64,000 nucleotides of DNA, from positions 664,944 to 728,943 of the forward strand of contig JAHBYH010000001.1 in the NCBI GenBank assembly GCA_019636055.1, given 5' to 3'. Made by a program: the position numbers and the translations under genes. Each line of letters begins with the position of its first letter. Position 1 is the first letter of the stretch. Positions 54,191 to 63,876 of the stretch are shown here, piece by piece. The stretch is from Candidatus Paracaedibacteraceae bacterium. Lineage in GTDB: Bacteria > Pseudomonadota > Alphaproteobacteria > Paracaedibacterales > Paracaedibacteraceae. The notes beneath the pieces are model-generated. The model made no database searches, was not told where the DNA came from, and worked only from the letters and a program-made list of their open reading frames with translations.

Positions 54191-55480
54191 CTAGTTCTTT
54201 TGGATAACGTCAACCCCGCCCATATAAGGAATTAATACGTCCGGTACTTTGATGCTTCCGTCTGCTTCTTGGTAGTTTTCTAAGATTGCGACCATCGTGC
54301 GACCAATCGCTAATCCCGAGCCATTTAATGTATGGACAAACTCATTGGCTGGTTTCGGGTTATCAGCTGTGGCAGCTGGTTTGAAACGAGCATTCATACG
54401 ACGGGCTTGGAAGTCCCCGCAATTCGAACAACTTGATATTTCGCGGTATGTGTTTTGACTTGGTAGCCACACTTCAAGATCATAGGTCTTTTGTGCTGAA
54501 AAGCCCATGTCGCCTGCACAGAGTGTTAGAACGCGATACGGCAATTTCAGAGCCTGTAAAATGTGTTCTGCTGCCTGAGTCATCCGTTCATGTTCTTCTT
54601 GCGATTTACTTGGGTGAACAATGCTAACCAACTCAACTTTTCCAAATTGATGTTGGCGAATCATACCACGGGTATCACGACCGGCGGCTCCTGCTTCTGC
54701 GCGGAAACATGGTGTGTAAGAGGTAAAGCGAAGAGGGAGTTTATCTTCAGCGAGAATTTCTTCAGCCACAAGGTTGGTTAAGACCACTTCGGCGGTTGGG
54801 ATCATCCAATAGCCGCTTGTCGTTTGGAATTGGTCGTCTTTAAATTTAGGAAGCTGGCCTGTACCAAACATGGTTTTATCGTTAACTAAAATTGGGGTAT
54901 AGACTTCGGTATAATCAAACTTTGATGTGTGTACATCGATCATGAACATAGCCAAAGCTCGTTCCATACGCGCGAGTTCTTGATAGAGGACGACAAAGCG
55001 AGATCCTGTTAGTTTTGCAGCAACTTCAAAGTCCATTTTTTCAAGCGCTTCGCCCAAATCATAATGGGCTTTAGGCTCAAAATCAAATGAACGGGGTTCG
55101 CCAACTTTGCGAATTTCAACATTAGCGGATTCATCCAGTCCATCCGGGGTATCGGCACCGACTAAGTTGGGAAGACCGGAAACTTCGTCGTGAAGTTGTT
55201 GGCTAAGTTCAGCTGATTTTGCCTCAAGCTCTGTAATTTTTGATTTTATGGTGTCGGCTTCGGCTGCAAGAGCTGTTGTATCTTGGCCTGTGCGCTTGGC
55301 TTCGCCAAATGACTTTGCAATCTGGTTGCGTCGAGACTGGAGTTCTTGCAATTCTGTTGTGATCGCTCGGTTGGCTTCATCAATCTTTAATATGCTTCCT
55401 GAGACGGGATCTTTTCCTCGGCGTTTCATGGACGCATCAAGAATTTCAGGATTTGATCGAATTAATTTAAGATCATGCAT
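54191..55480 (-). CDS. serS: Seryl-tRNA synthetase
   Basis: Class II synthetase, 429 residues from the ATG at 55480 (MHDLKLIRSNPEIL). It has an N-terminal coiled-coil arm (about residues 35-105), motif 2 (FRAEAGAAGRDTRGMIRQHQFGKVELV) and motif 3 (NGSGLAIGRTMVAILENYQ). The start overlaps the tatC stop by eight bases; the longer reading frame is rejected. Confidence 0.97.
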   Translation of the reverse strand: MHDLKLIRSNPEILDASMKRRGKDPVSGSILKIDEANRAITTELQELQSRRNQIAKSFGEAKRTGQDTTALAAEADTIKSKITELEAKSAELSQQLHDEVSGLPNLVGADTPDGLDESANVEIRKVGEPRSFDFEPKAHYDLGEALEKMDFEVAAKLTGSRFVVLYQELARMERALAMFMIDVHTSKFDYTEVYTPILVNDKTMFGTGQLPKFKDDQFQTTSGYWMIPTAEVVLTNLVAEEILAEDKLPLRFTSYTPCFRAEAGAAGRDTRGMIRQHQFGKVELVSIVHPSKSQEEHERMTQAAEHILQALKLPYRVLTLCAGDMGFSAQKTYDLEVWLPSQNTYREISSCSNCGDFQARRMNARFKPAATADNPKPANEFVHTLNGSGLAIGRTMVAILENYQEADGSIKVPDVLIPYMGGVDVIQKN

Positions 55481-56258
55481 GGTTCTGTTCTTTCTTTTCA
55501 CGAATTGCTTGAACCCGTGCAACCGCAATGATTGACAGGCCGTACAAGAGTACTAATGGTGCTGCAAGTCCAACCATGCTTAAGATGTCAGGCGGGGTAA
55601 TAACAGCGGCCACTGCAAATATACTTACCACAGAAATACGCCATTTTTCAATGAGCCCTTTTTTTGTTACCATGCCGAGACTCGCTAAGACGGTCAATAA
55701 AACAGGGAGCTGAAAGCTAATGCCAAAAGCCATAATCAGGCGCATTACAAAACTTAGATATTCTGAGACTCTTGCCTCTAATTGAATGGGGATGGTACCA
55801 GCACTGCCGGCAACTTCAAAGCTTAGAAAGAACTTATAGGCGTTGGGAAATATGACCCAATAGGCAAATGAGGCTCCCATTAAGAAAAAGAAGGGGGTGG
55901 CGATAAGGACTGAACTTAAGATTTTCCGTTCATGGAGGAATAAACCAGGTGAGATAAAAAGCCAGATCTGACTAGCTAGATAGGGGAACGTGATAAAAAA
56001 GCCAGAGAATAAAGCAACCTTAATATAGGTTAAAAAAGCCTCGGTTAATCCGGTATAGATGAGTTTGCGTTCAAGTCCTAACTCGCTCAAAACATGGTGT
56101 AGGGGAGTTAGGAGGAAGTTAAAAATATGATCTGAGATACCGTAACAAGCACAAGATATAATAAAAAAAGCAACCAAGACACGAATGAAGCGTGTGCGTA
56201 ATTCAATAAGATGGCTGACTATTGGTTGAGGTGCATCATGGTCAGGACTTGTCATCAT
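55473..56258 (-). CDS. tatC: Sec-independent translocase subunit TatC
   Basis: About 261 residues from ATG 56258, six helices. Hallmarks: SHLIELRTRFIRVL start, FLTYIKVALFSGFFITFPYLASQIWLFISPGLFLHERK, AYWVIFPNAYKFFLSF. It recognises twin-arginine signals such as that of the Rieske protein here. The start overlaps the tatB end. Confidence 0.96.
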   Translation of the reverse strand: MMTSPDHDAPQPIVSHLIELRTRFIRVLVAFFIISCACYGISDHIFNFLLTPLHHVLSELGLERKLIYTGLTEAFLTYIKVALFSGFFITFPYLASQIWLFISPGLFLHERKILSSVLIATPFFFLMGASFAYWVIFPNAYKFFLSFEVAGSAGTIPIQLEARVSEYLSFVMRLIMAFGISFQLPVLLTVLASLGMVTKKGLIEKWRISVVSIFAVAAVITPPDILSMVGLAAPLVLLYGLSIIAVARVQAIREKKEQNHA

Positions 56259-56442
56259 CTTTGTCCTTTGGGGTATCTTGGGCAATATGGTCAATGTACT
56301 CGCGCCATTCAGAAGTCAGGATGCGAATTTTTCCAACCCAACGTCCAATAAAACGTAAGACTACAGGAATTTCTTTGGGGCCTAATAGGATGACAGCAAC
56401 TATGAGCAATAGCGCATAATGAGACCAAGCAAAGTCAAACAT
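56242..56442 (-). CDS. tatB: Sec-independent translocase subunit TatB
   Basis: 66 residues: [39 protein letters not shown], one helix then an amphipathic helix and acidic tail. It is short for TatB. The ATG overlaps the tatA stop as TAATG. Confidence 0.93.
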   Translation of the reverse strand: MFDFAWSHYALLLIVAVILLGPKEIPVVLRFIGRWVGKIRILTSEWREYIDHIAQDTPKDKDDDKS

Positions 56443-56618
56443 TACTTTTCCTTATTGTCTTTCTTTATCTCGTCTTCTTTTTCGCCCTCTTTCATCCCAT
56501 CCTTAAAGGCACGAATCCCTTTGCCAAGATCGCCCATGACTTGGGGGAGTTTGCCTACACCGAAAACAACCAGAACGATGATCAGCAGTAAAATTAAATG
56601 TCCAAAACTAAATCCCAT
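56442..56618 (-). CDS. tatA: Sec-independent translocase subunit TatA
   Basis: 58 residues read directly on the minus strand from the ATG at 56618: [20 protein letters not shown], then [26 protein letters not shown] and a charged tail. One helix, the FG hinge and the amphipathic helix are all present. First gene of tatABC-serS. Confidence 0.95.
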   Translation of the reverse strand: MGFSFGHLILLLIIVLVVFGVGKLPQVMGDLGKGIRAFKDGMKEGEKEDEIKKDNKEK

Positions 56619-56728
56619 AACGAATCCTTGATAGGGGGTGGTAGTTAATCTTGAGGCTAGTATAGCCTTGAAATATCAATAAAATAAAGAATTATTCGCT
56701 GTGTGTTCAGCGTCTGAGTAAGTTAATC

Positions 56729-59428
56729 TTACCTAGCTTGCTTTTTTAGCGCATACAACGTATCTAAAGCTTGTCGAGGCGATAGGCTGTCCACATCCAG
56801 GGACAAAAGTTGACGCTCTAACTGGCTGACCGTTGTTGTGGCTACAACAGGCGTGTCTGGTATGGTTATGTCGTTTCGTTCTGATTCAAGGCCTGACAAT
56901 ATGCCTGTTGCGCGGTGGATAACAGATTCGGGAAGACCGGCTAATGCTGCTACATGAATCCCATAAGACTTATCGGCTGAGCCTTCGATGACTTCGTGCA
57001 TGAAGATAACTTTTCCATCCCATTCTTTGATGCGAACGGTGAGGCATTTTAATGTTGGAATCTTATCTTTGAGTTGAGTCAATTCGTGGTAATGGGTGGC
57101 AAATAATGTTCGGCTGTGGTTCGTCTGACAAATATGCTCTGTGACGGCCCATGCAATGGATAGGCCGTCATAGGTTGCTGTTCCGCGGCCAATTTCGTCT
57201 AGAATGACAAAAGAGCGTTCGGTTGCTTGGTGCAAGATTGCGGCTGTTTCAACCATTTCAACCATGAAGGTTGATCGTCCAGAGGCAAGGTCATCAGAGG
57301 CGCCAACGCGCGAGAATATGCGATCAACAATCCCAATCTGGGCGCTAGTTGCTGGGACATAGCTTCCCATTTGGGCTAAAATGGCAATTAGAGCATTTTG
57401 GCGCAAGTATGTACTTTTACCAGCCATGTTAGGCCCCGTGATCAAAAACATTTTTGTGTCATCATTGAATCTGCATGAATTGGCAACAAAGGATTCTTCG
57501 CTTTTTGCTTTCAGGAGATCCGCGATGACAGGGTGAAATCCGCCTTCCACATTAAAGGCAAGGGATTCATCGACAACAGGACAGCAAAAATTCTGATGTT
57601 CTGCTAATTGGGCTAAGGCTGCTGAGACATCGATGGCTGCCAAAGACCGGCAACAACGCAGGATATCGTCGGTTACTTGTTGGATATCTTGGACAAGATC
57701 GGCAAAAAGCCGGAGCTCAATTTCCATAACTTGTTGGGCAGCTCCTGTGATTTTCCGCTCGAGTTCAGCGAGTTCCGGTGTTGAATAACGCAGAGATGAC
57801 GCCAATGTTTGTCGGTGGATAAAATCATCAGGGATTTTGTTGGCATGGCTTGGTGTCACATCGATGTGGTAGCCAATAATATTGTTATGTTTAATTTTTA
57901 GTGTGGTAATGCCTGTGCGTGCGACATAGTCCGCTTGCAGTTGAGCGATATGATCTTTAGTATTGTCTCGCAAATAGCGGTAAGTATCGAGTTCACCGTG
58001 GAATCCTTCGCGGATAAAACCACCATCGCGTGTATAAAAGGGGAGCTCATCAGCCAAGGCACGATTGAGTTTGTCAACAATAGGGGTATGATGACCTAAA
58101 CGTTGCAAGTGTTTGCCTAAGCCAGATGATGTTTCAACACCATCAAAGTAATGACGGATCTGCATAGCCATGGCAAGCCCATCACGTAGACACGCGAGAT
58201 CTCGCGGAGATCCGCGCATCATATTGATCCGAGACAAGGCTCGCTCCATATCCGGTGTCTGCTTTAGGCAATCCCGAACATGATTACGTTCATTTTTATT
58301 CTGGACAAAATACGTCACATTGTCTTGACGCTCTTGGATAGCGACAAGACTGAGGAGGGGGGCTGCCAACTGCATGCTAAGGAGGCGACTGCCCGCAGCC
58401 GTGACGGTATAATCGATTGTCTCAAGTAACGAGCCCTGACGTTGTCCTGACTGAGTCAGGTGAAGTTCAAGGCTTCGACGTGTCGGTGCATCGATTGTCA
58501 TGATGGAGTTTGGTTTGATCTGACGCGGGCGATCCACCAGACGAAGGGACGCCTTTTGTGTGACGTGGATATAATCAATCAAGGTTCCGGCAGCGCGAAT
58601 CTCTGCTGAATTAAATGTGCCAAAGGCATCAATTGTTTTGACTTTATAAGCACTTTCCAGACGTAATCGCCCATTTTCAAGATCAAATCGAGCAAGAGGC
58701 AGGGGCGAGAGTTTTTTCTTCCACTGGGCCAAGTGATCGTACAAAGTCGGTTCCATCATCAGGCGGTCAGGGATAATAATTTCTGCCGGATTAAGACGAG
58801 ATAAAACACCGGGAAGGCCAGACATATCGGTTGATTCAACAAGAAAGGCTCCGGTCGAAAGGTCAATGCACGCAATCCCAATTTGATGATTGGTGACAGG
58901 AGAGATGGCAATTAGAAAGTTACTTTGCCGAGCTTCGAGGAGATTCTCTTCGGTAATTGTTCCTGGCGTGACAACACGAACGACATCGCGTTTTAGAGGG
59001 CCTTTGGCACCGCGCTTTTTAGCTTCAGCCGGGTCTTCCATTTGCTCGCAGACAGCAACCTTAAATCCTTTTTGAATTAATCGAGCCAGATACGACTCAT
59101 AAGCGTGGGCAGGAACGCCGCACATGGGGATATCTTCGCCTTCGTTCTTGCCGCGTTTGGTGAGGACAATATCTAGAGCTTTTGCTGCGGTAACCGCATC
59201 TTCGAAGAACAACTCATAAAAATCTCCTAACCGAAAGAACAGCAGGGCATCGGGATACTCCTGTTTCATATCTTGATACTGCGCCATAACCGGGGTCAAT
59301 TTGACGGTTTTTTCTTGTGGTTTTTGTTCAATTGGTTGTTGGGCAGGGGCAGAAAATAGATCGACTAGCACCTCTCCCCTTGAGGGAGAGGTCGCTCGAA
59401 GAGTGGGGGAGGGGGGCTTAAGTTCCAT
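56729..59428 (-). CDS. mutS: DNA mismatch repair protein MutS
   Basis: 899 residues. Mismatch-binding GDFYELF near residue 68, core levers, P-loop GPNMAGKSTYLRQ, ILDEIGRGTATYDGLSIAWA Walker B, and the C-terminal helix-turn-helix. The first 48 residues are an extension relative to the usual start near TPVMAQYQDMK. Residues about 5-23 (PPSPTLRATSPSRGE) are the translation of a palindromic repeat. The ATG at 59428 has no ribosome site, so a downstream start is possible; the repeat supplies a GGGGAGAG just before an in-frame GTG at codon 20. Confidence 0.95.
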   Translation of the reverse strand: MELKPPSPTLRATSPSRGEVLVDLFSAPAQQPIEQKPQEKTVKLTPVMAQYQDMKQEYPDALLFFRLGDFYELFFEDAVTAAKALDIVLTKRGKNEGEDIPMCGVPAHAYESYLARLIQKGFKVAVCEQMEDPAEAKKRGAKGPLKRDVVRVVTPGTITEENLLEARQSNFLIAISPVTNHQIGIACIDLSTGAFLVESTDMSGLPGVLSRLNPAEIIIPDRLMMEPTLYDHLAQWKKKLSPLPLARFDLENGRLRLESAYKVKTIDAFGTFNSAEIRAAGTLIDYIHVTQKASLRLVDRPRQIKPNSIMTIDAPTRRSLELHLTQSGQRQGSLLETIDYTVTAAGSRLLSMQLAAPLLSLVAIQERQDNVTYFVQNKNERNHVRDCLKQTPDMERALSRINMMRGSPRDLACLRDGLAMAMQIRHYFDGVETSSGLGKHLQRLGHHTPIVDKLNRALADELPFYTRDGGFIREGFHGELDTYRYLRDNTKDHIAQLQADYVARTGITTLKIKHNNIIGYHIDVTPSHANKIPDDFIHRQTLASSLRYSTPELAELERKITGAAQQVMEIELRLFADLVQDIQQVTDDILRCCRSLAAIDVSAALAQLAEHQNFCCPVVDESLAFNVEGGFHPVIADLLKAKSEESFVANSCRFNDDTKMFLITGPNMAGKSTYLRQNALIAILAQMGSYVPATSAQIGIVDRIFSRVGASDDLASGRSTFMVEMVETAAILHQATERSFVILDEIGRGTATYDGLSIAWAVTEHICQTNHSRTLFATHYHELTQLKDKIPTLKCLTVRIKEWDGKVIFMHEVIEGSADKSYGIHVAALAGLPESVIHRATGILSGLESERNDITIPDTPVVATTTVSQLERQLLSLDVDSLSPRQALDTLYALKKQAR
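59371..59420. repeat. Palindromic repeat inside the mutS 5' end
   Basis: Stem CCTCTCCC/GGGAGAGG (59371-59378 with 59384-59391), loop CTTGA, followed by a G-rich arm to 59420. The element is in frame with mutS. Confidence 0.8.
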
Positions 59429-59498
59429 AATTTTTTTAAGATAAAGTTACTTTAGTTTAAGGTACTGAATCTAGAAAAAGAAGTCTAGGAATAAGTGT

Positions 59499-60080
59499 TT
59501 AAGTCCGTTTTATGTCGTCCTTAGGTTTGCGCGTGACATTGATTCTTGTTCCGAGAAGTGGGGTTTGTGTCCAAAGCAAGGTCATGACATGGGGGGTGAT
59601 AAGAAAGATCGTTATCTGAACTATTGATGTGTTTGAATGCTGAGTTAAATAGGTACGTATTTCGCTGTAGGAAAAATACCGAAATATACTGAAATAAGAT
59701 ATAATATTGTGCTTAATGAGGTCGGGGCCTGTTTGGGATGCCAACGTGTAAGGAAATATGCAAATATTTTGCGCTATAAAAATTATGATTGAAAAATATA
59801 GATTTTTAATTGGAGTGATGTTTTTAAAGACGTAATGTTGTGTATATTCATTTCCGAATGTTGTTTTTACAGCATCATAAACTAAAACAAAGCTAAGGGT
59901 GTAGGTTGTATATAAAAAATAAGGTATAATCGATGAATGATCTAGTTCGAAGTAACTGTTTATGAGATTCAATATGCCAGCGAGTAAGGATGTTTCACTT
60001 AAAGGGTTCTGTGTGTTGCTGCGTCCTTCTCCCAGAGATAAAAATAAGCTAAGTACTAGAGCAAAACACGGGTATAGCAT
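59499..60080 (-). CDS. Integral membrane protein of unknown function, possibly the second part of a frameshifted gene
   Basis: 193 residues with about five helices (LYPCFALVLSLFLSL; FLYTTYTLSFVLVYDAV; LYFSIIIFIAQNICIFPYT; IVQITIFLITPHVMTLLW). The ATG overlaps the stop of the 36-residue ORF upstream as TAATG. The same frame is open further upstream (KVFLYTLSLLMLYPCF), completing a better helix, so the two ORFs may once have been one gene. No family recognised. Confidence 0.55.
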   Translation of the reverse strand: MLYPCFALVLSLFLSLGEGRSNTQNPLSETSLLAGILNLINSYFELDHSSIIPYFLYTTYTLSFVLVYDAVKTTFGNEYTQHYVFKNITPIKNLYFSIIIFIAQNICIFPYTLASQTGPDLIKHNIISYFSIFRYFSYSEIRTYLTQHSNTSIVQITIFLITPHVMTLLWTQTPLLGTRINVTRKPKDDIKRT

Positions 60081-60190
60081 TAACAGTGATAAGGTATATA
60101 AAAATACCTTAGGCTAATCGCCCGTCCCAGGTTTAGGGCCTCCATGAACGTTATTTTTTCAGAGAGACTGAGTTTTTTCGTAGGTGTCAT
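60080..60190 (-). CDS. 36-residue ORF after parC, possible N-terminal part of the adjacent membrane gene
   Basis: Reads MTPTKKLSLSEKITFMEALN then LGRAISLRYFYIPYHC. It starts seven bases after parC, whose end carries GAGGGG. It stops in TAATG with the next ORF. Either a coupled leader peptide or the front of a gene broken by one lost base near 60107-60112. Confidence 0.45.
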   Translation of the reverse strand: MTPTKKLSLSEKITFMEALNLGRAISLRYFYIPYHC

Positions 60191-60197
60191 ATATACT

Positions 60198-62426
60198 TTA
60201 CCCCTCAAACTTATTACTGCGTGGGAAACCGATTGGTGCGAGGCGGCCTAGGGTTGCGCGGCGTCCTTTCCACATGAGGAGGTCTTTTTCCGTAGTACGC
60301 TTGCCATTTCTGCTCCAGCTAAGCCCTTCTGTCTCACTAAATATTTTAATATCGCTGAGGTTGCCTTGGCGGTATTTTTGGATCATGACGCCGCGACCAC
60401 GGGATAGGGACGGCATATCAGAGACCGGAAAGACCAAGAGTTTACGGTTTTCACCGATACAGGCGATCATGTCGCCAGTGATCTCGAGGCAGGCCATGGC
60501 TTTTGCACCCTCATCCCCCAGGGTCATCACTTGTTTGCCTTGACGGGTCTGGGCCATCACATCGTCGGTTGAGACGATGAAGCCGCGTGAGTCCGTTGAG
60601 GCCAGAAGGTATTGTGTGTTTTGACCAGGCTTGACAACGCTGAGGTTTAAGATCTCTTCATTATTATCCAACTCGATCATCATGCGAATCGGCTCGCCGT
60701 GCCCGCGTCCACCCGGGAGTTTATCAACCCCAATGGTATAGAATTTACCGTTTGTCGCAAACACAAGAATTTTATCCGTTGTCTCGCCCTGAATGACGGA
60801 TCCAGGACCATCGCCTTCTTTGTATTTGATGTCATCCGGGTTAACGTTGTGTCCCTTGATGCAACGAATCCATCCCATCTGAGAGCAAACAATCGTCACA
60901 TCTTCGCGCTCAATGACAGCCTCGATTGGGATGATGACCGCCGATGGGGCTTCGGCCAAGGTTGTGCGACGTTTGCCAACAGGGGTATCAAGACCGTATT
61001 TCTTTTCAATGGCTTTGATGTCGGATTTAATGCGTTTCCATTGTAGATTTTCTGTTGCGAGTAACGTTTGTAGATCTTCGCGCTCTTTTGTTAAATCTGT
61101 GTATTCTTGACGGATCTCAATTTCTTGGAGTTTACGTAAAGCCCTGAGGCGCATGTTCAAAATCGCTTCAACCTGATTGTCGGTGAGGTTGAATTTTTCG
61201 ATCATATAGGTTTTGGGCTCGTCTTCTTCACGAATGATGCGGATCACTTCATCAATATTGAGATAGGCAATCAAATAGCCTTCTAGGATTTCAAGGCGCG
61301 ACGTAATCTGATCAATGCGGTGATTCGATCGGCGGACTAAGACATCTTGACGGTGGTTCAAAAAGGCCTGCAGCACGTCTTTTAAGGACATAACCTTTGG
61401 TGTACGCCCCCCATCAAGAACGTTCATATTGAGGGAGAATCGGGATTCAAGATCTGTTGCTTTGAACAGGGATTCCATCAAAACCTCAGGATCTACATTC
61501 CGGCTTTTCGGGACAAGGACAATGCGAATGTCATCGGCCGATTCATCACGAACATCATCCAGAAGCGGTAATTTCTTAGCGTTTAATAGTTCAGCGATTT
61601 TCTCAATTAGTTTAGACTTTCCAACCTGATAGGGGATTTCTGTAACGATAATCTGATAGGTTCCGGCCTTTTGTTGTTCGGTTTCCCAACGTGCTCGCAT
61701 TCTAAAGCTGCCGCGGCCTGTCTCGTAAGACCTAAGCATGGATTCAGGGGATTCAACCAAAATTCCCCCTGTTGGAAAATCAGGGGCGGGGACAAATTGC
61801 ATCAAGTCGGCAACTGTACAGTTTGGTTTATCAATCAGATGAATCATTGCTTGACACAGTTCAGCCAAGTTATGGGGCGGGATGGAAGTTGCCATACCAA
61901 CGGCAATACCACTGGCGCCATTAGCAAGAATGTTTGGGAAGGCTGCCGGGAAAACCAAAGGCTCATCAGCTTCACCGTCATAGGTTGGGCGGAAATCAAT
62001 GGCGTTTTCATCGATCCCTTCCATCAACATCACAGCAAGGTCAGTCAGGCGAGCCTCAGTATACCGCATGGCGGCGGCGTTATCCCCGTCAATGTTCCCA
62101 AAGTTGCCTTGACCATCAATCAAGGGGTATCGAACAGAAAAGTCCTGTGCCAATCGCACCAGTGCATCATAAATGGCTTGGTCGCCATGGGGGTGAAACT
62201 TACCCATGACGTCACCAACAACACGAGCGGACTTTTTAAATGGAGAGTTTGGATTTAAGCGCAATTGCTGCATGGCATAAATCAGTCGACGGTGCACAGG
62301 CTTAAGACCATCGCGAACATCAGGCAATGACCGTGAAATAATGGTCGATAAGGCATAGGCTAAATACCGGTCACCCAGCGCCTTTTCAAAAGGGACGTCA
62401 TTAATTATCTCAGCTACTTTGGTCAT
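60198..62426 (-). CDS. parC: DNA topoisomerase IV subunit A
   Basis: 742 residues. It has [40 protein letters not shown], catalytic Tyr in [11 protein letters not shown], the quinolone-region [19 protein letters not shown], and six-bladed C-terminal repeats. The LAYALSTII form and length favour ParC over GyrA. It decatenates daughter chromosomes. Confidence 0.94.
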   Translation of the reverse strand: MTKVAEIINDVPFEKALGDRYLAYALSTIISRSLPDVRDGLKPVHRRLIYAMQQLRLNPNSPFKKSARVVGDVMGKFHPHGDQAIYDALVRLAQDFSVRYPLIDGQGNFGNIDGDNAAAMRYTEARLTDLAVMLMEGIDENAIDFRPTYDGEADEPLVFPAAFPNILANGASGIAVGMATSIPPHNLAELCQAMIHLIDKPNCTVADLMQFVPAPDFPTGGILVESPESMLRSYETGRGSFRMRARWETEQQKAGTYQIIVTEIPYQVGKSKLIEKIAELLNAKKLPLLDDVRDESADDIRIVLVPKSRNVDPEVLMESLFKATDLESRFSLNMNVLDGGRTPKVMSLKDVLQAFLNHRQDVLVRRSNHRIDQITSRLEILEGYLIAYLNIDEVIRIIREEDEPKTYMIEKFNLTDNQVEAILNMRLRALRKLQEIEIRQEYTDLTKEREDLQTLLATENLQWKRIKSDIKAIEKKYGLDTPVGKRRTTLAEAPSAVIIPIEAVIEREDVTIVCSQMGWIRCIKGHNVNPDDIKYKEGDGPGSVIQGETTDKILVFATNGKFYTIGVDKLPGGRGHGEPIRMMIELDNNEEILNLSVVKPGQNTQYLLASTDSRGFIVSTDDVMAQTRQGKQVMTLGDEGAKAMACLEITGDMIACIGENRKLLVFPVSDMPSLSRGRGVMIQKYRQGNLSDIKIFSETEGLSWSRNGKRTTEKDLLMWKGRRATLGRLAPIGFPRSNKFEG

Positions 62427-62582
62427 GACTCATCCGTTCAGTAATGTACATATATTTAGTATATGCTAACTTACCCCCTATGAATCAAGAGTTTTGGTCG
62501 AGGTGTTTGGGGTGGTGGTGTGATAACGTCAATTCAATATAGGAAGATCCGGTGACTATTTGAACGCGTTATTTCCGTATGT

Positions 62583-63815
62583 TCAATTTAATAGGGTATT
62601 GTTCTTCAACGCCAACGTTTCTTTCCATCGCTCTTGCGCAGCTATGGCGTCACGTAAAGACAGGCCAAAAAACAAGTTTCCTATGAGTATACGTTCAAGT
62701 GAACTTAAGTTTTTAGTATTACGGTCAACTGTTTCATTCCCCCCAAAGACAAGCTTATTTAGAATATTGGACATAGTAGTTTTATCTTTACTATTTTCTT
62801 TTTTTATTTCGTGAAGAATAGTCCTGAATTGAACCTCATCGATTGTTTTGAAGTCTTTGAATTGTAATATATGTTGGGATATTTTTTTTAGTACATAGTT
62901 TATTTGCTCTAGATAAAGAGGGAGTAAATCATCTCTTTCTACGGTTATTGATGGAAAACTACCACCGTATTCATGAAAGTTAAGAAATAAGTATTGAACT
63001 AAATCATTGTCGATGACAAGATGATTCAAAATCAGCTCTGGCATTTTTAAAAACCAAGCAGGATTATTTTTAAATATCGAGAAATGATTACCTAAATCAT
63101 GCCAAGTTGTACTAATAGGACCTCTGAATATATCTGCATCAGCAGTTGCATCTGGCCTGCTGACATACATGATTGGCCATACGCCGATAATTATTCCTGC
63201 ATCAATAGTTGCTTCGCCATAAATGCCGTCAAAGTCAATGAATTTGGTGTGTAGAGGGAACGCAAATATTCTTTGCTCTGAGAAAGGGAAGCTTTCTTTT
63301 TGCGCATCAATATCTTGTTGTAGTATCATAAAATCACCAGTCGCTCCATAATCCACGTTCTCCGAAGCATAAACAAGCTTCCCCATGAATTCCAGATAGT
63401 CCATGCAGGTGTATGACTCTTGATTATACTCTTGAAAGAGGCGAGTCATCCGTTCTAAGATTTGTTGGCTCTTTTCCTGATCATTTCTGTAATACTGGGA
63501 AATTCCCATGCGAAAAACGAGAAAGTCGTTATCCATATATCTCTTTATAATCGGTAGTTTTTTTGTTCTATAGTTGTTTTGTAATTGTTCTGGATATTTT
63601 GGATCATCCATGGGGAGGTTGGGCAAGATATCCGGGAGAATATCTGTTACAAGTTTTTCTAACGCATCAAGGCCAACCTTGTATTTTTCATCAATTTTGG
63701 CATCTTTGAACTTTTGTATGACCGCAATTTTTTGTTGCATTTGGTCTTTAATAAAATCTGCATTAGCTAAGCCAATCATGAAAATAAAAGCTGATAACTT
63801 GATTAAGGTATTCAT
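62583..63815 (-). CDS. Exported protein of unknown function
   Basis: 410 residues with a signal peptide (MNTLIKLSAFIFMIGLANA) and GGAG nine bases upstream. Helical N-terminal half (YYRNDQEKSQQILERMTRLFQEYNQ), a middle with mixed strands (IDFDGIYGEATIDAGIIIGVWPIMYVSRP), and TTWHDLGNHF. No family recognised. Confidence 0.65.
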   Translation of the reverse strand: MNTLIKLSAFIFMIGLANADFIKDQMQQKIAVIQKFKDAKIDEKYKVGLDALEKLVTDILPDILPNLPMDDPKYPEQLQNNYRTKKLPIIKRYMDNDFLVFRMGISQYYRNDQEKSQQILERMTRLFQEYNQESYTCMDYLEFMGKLVYASENVDYGATGDFMILQQDIDAQKESFPFSEQRIFAFPLHTKFIDFDGIYGEATIDAGIIIGVWPIMYVSRPDATADADIFRGPISTTWHDLGNHFSIFKNNPAWFLKMPELILNHLVIDNDLVQYLFLNFHEYGGSFPSITVERDDLLPLYLEQINYVLKKISQHILQFKDFKTIDEVQFRTILHEIKKENSKDKTTMSNILNKLVFGGNETVDRNTKNLSSLERILIGNLFFGLSLRDAIAAQERWKETLALKNNTLLN

Positions 63816-63876
63816 AGATGTAACTCCGGAAATTATTCAAGTAGTACAAGTATGGTGTATAAGTTTTAAAATTTGG

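Noticed and set aside
60699-62258. Long plus-strand open frames opposite parC (up to 195 codons)
   Set aside because: They are antisense to an unmistakable ParC reading frame, have no family signature and follow its codon pattern.
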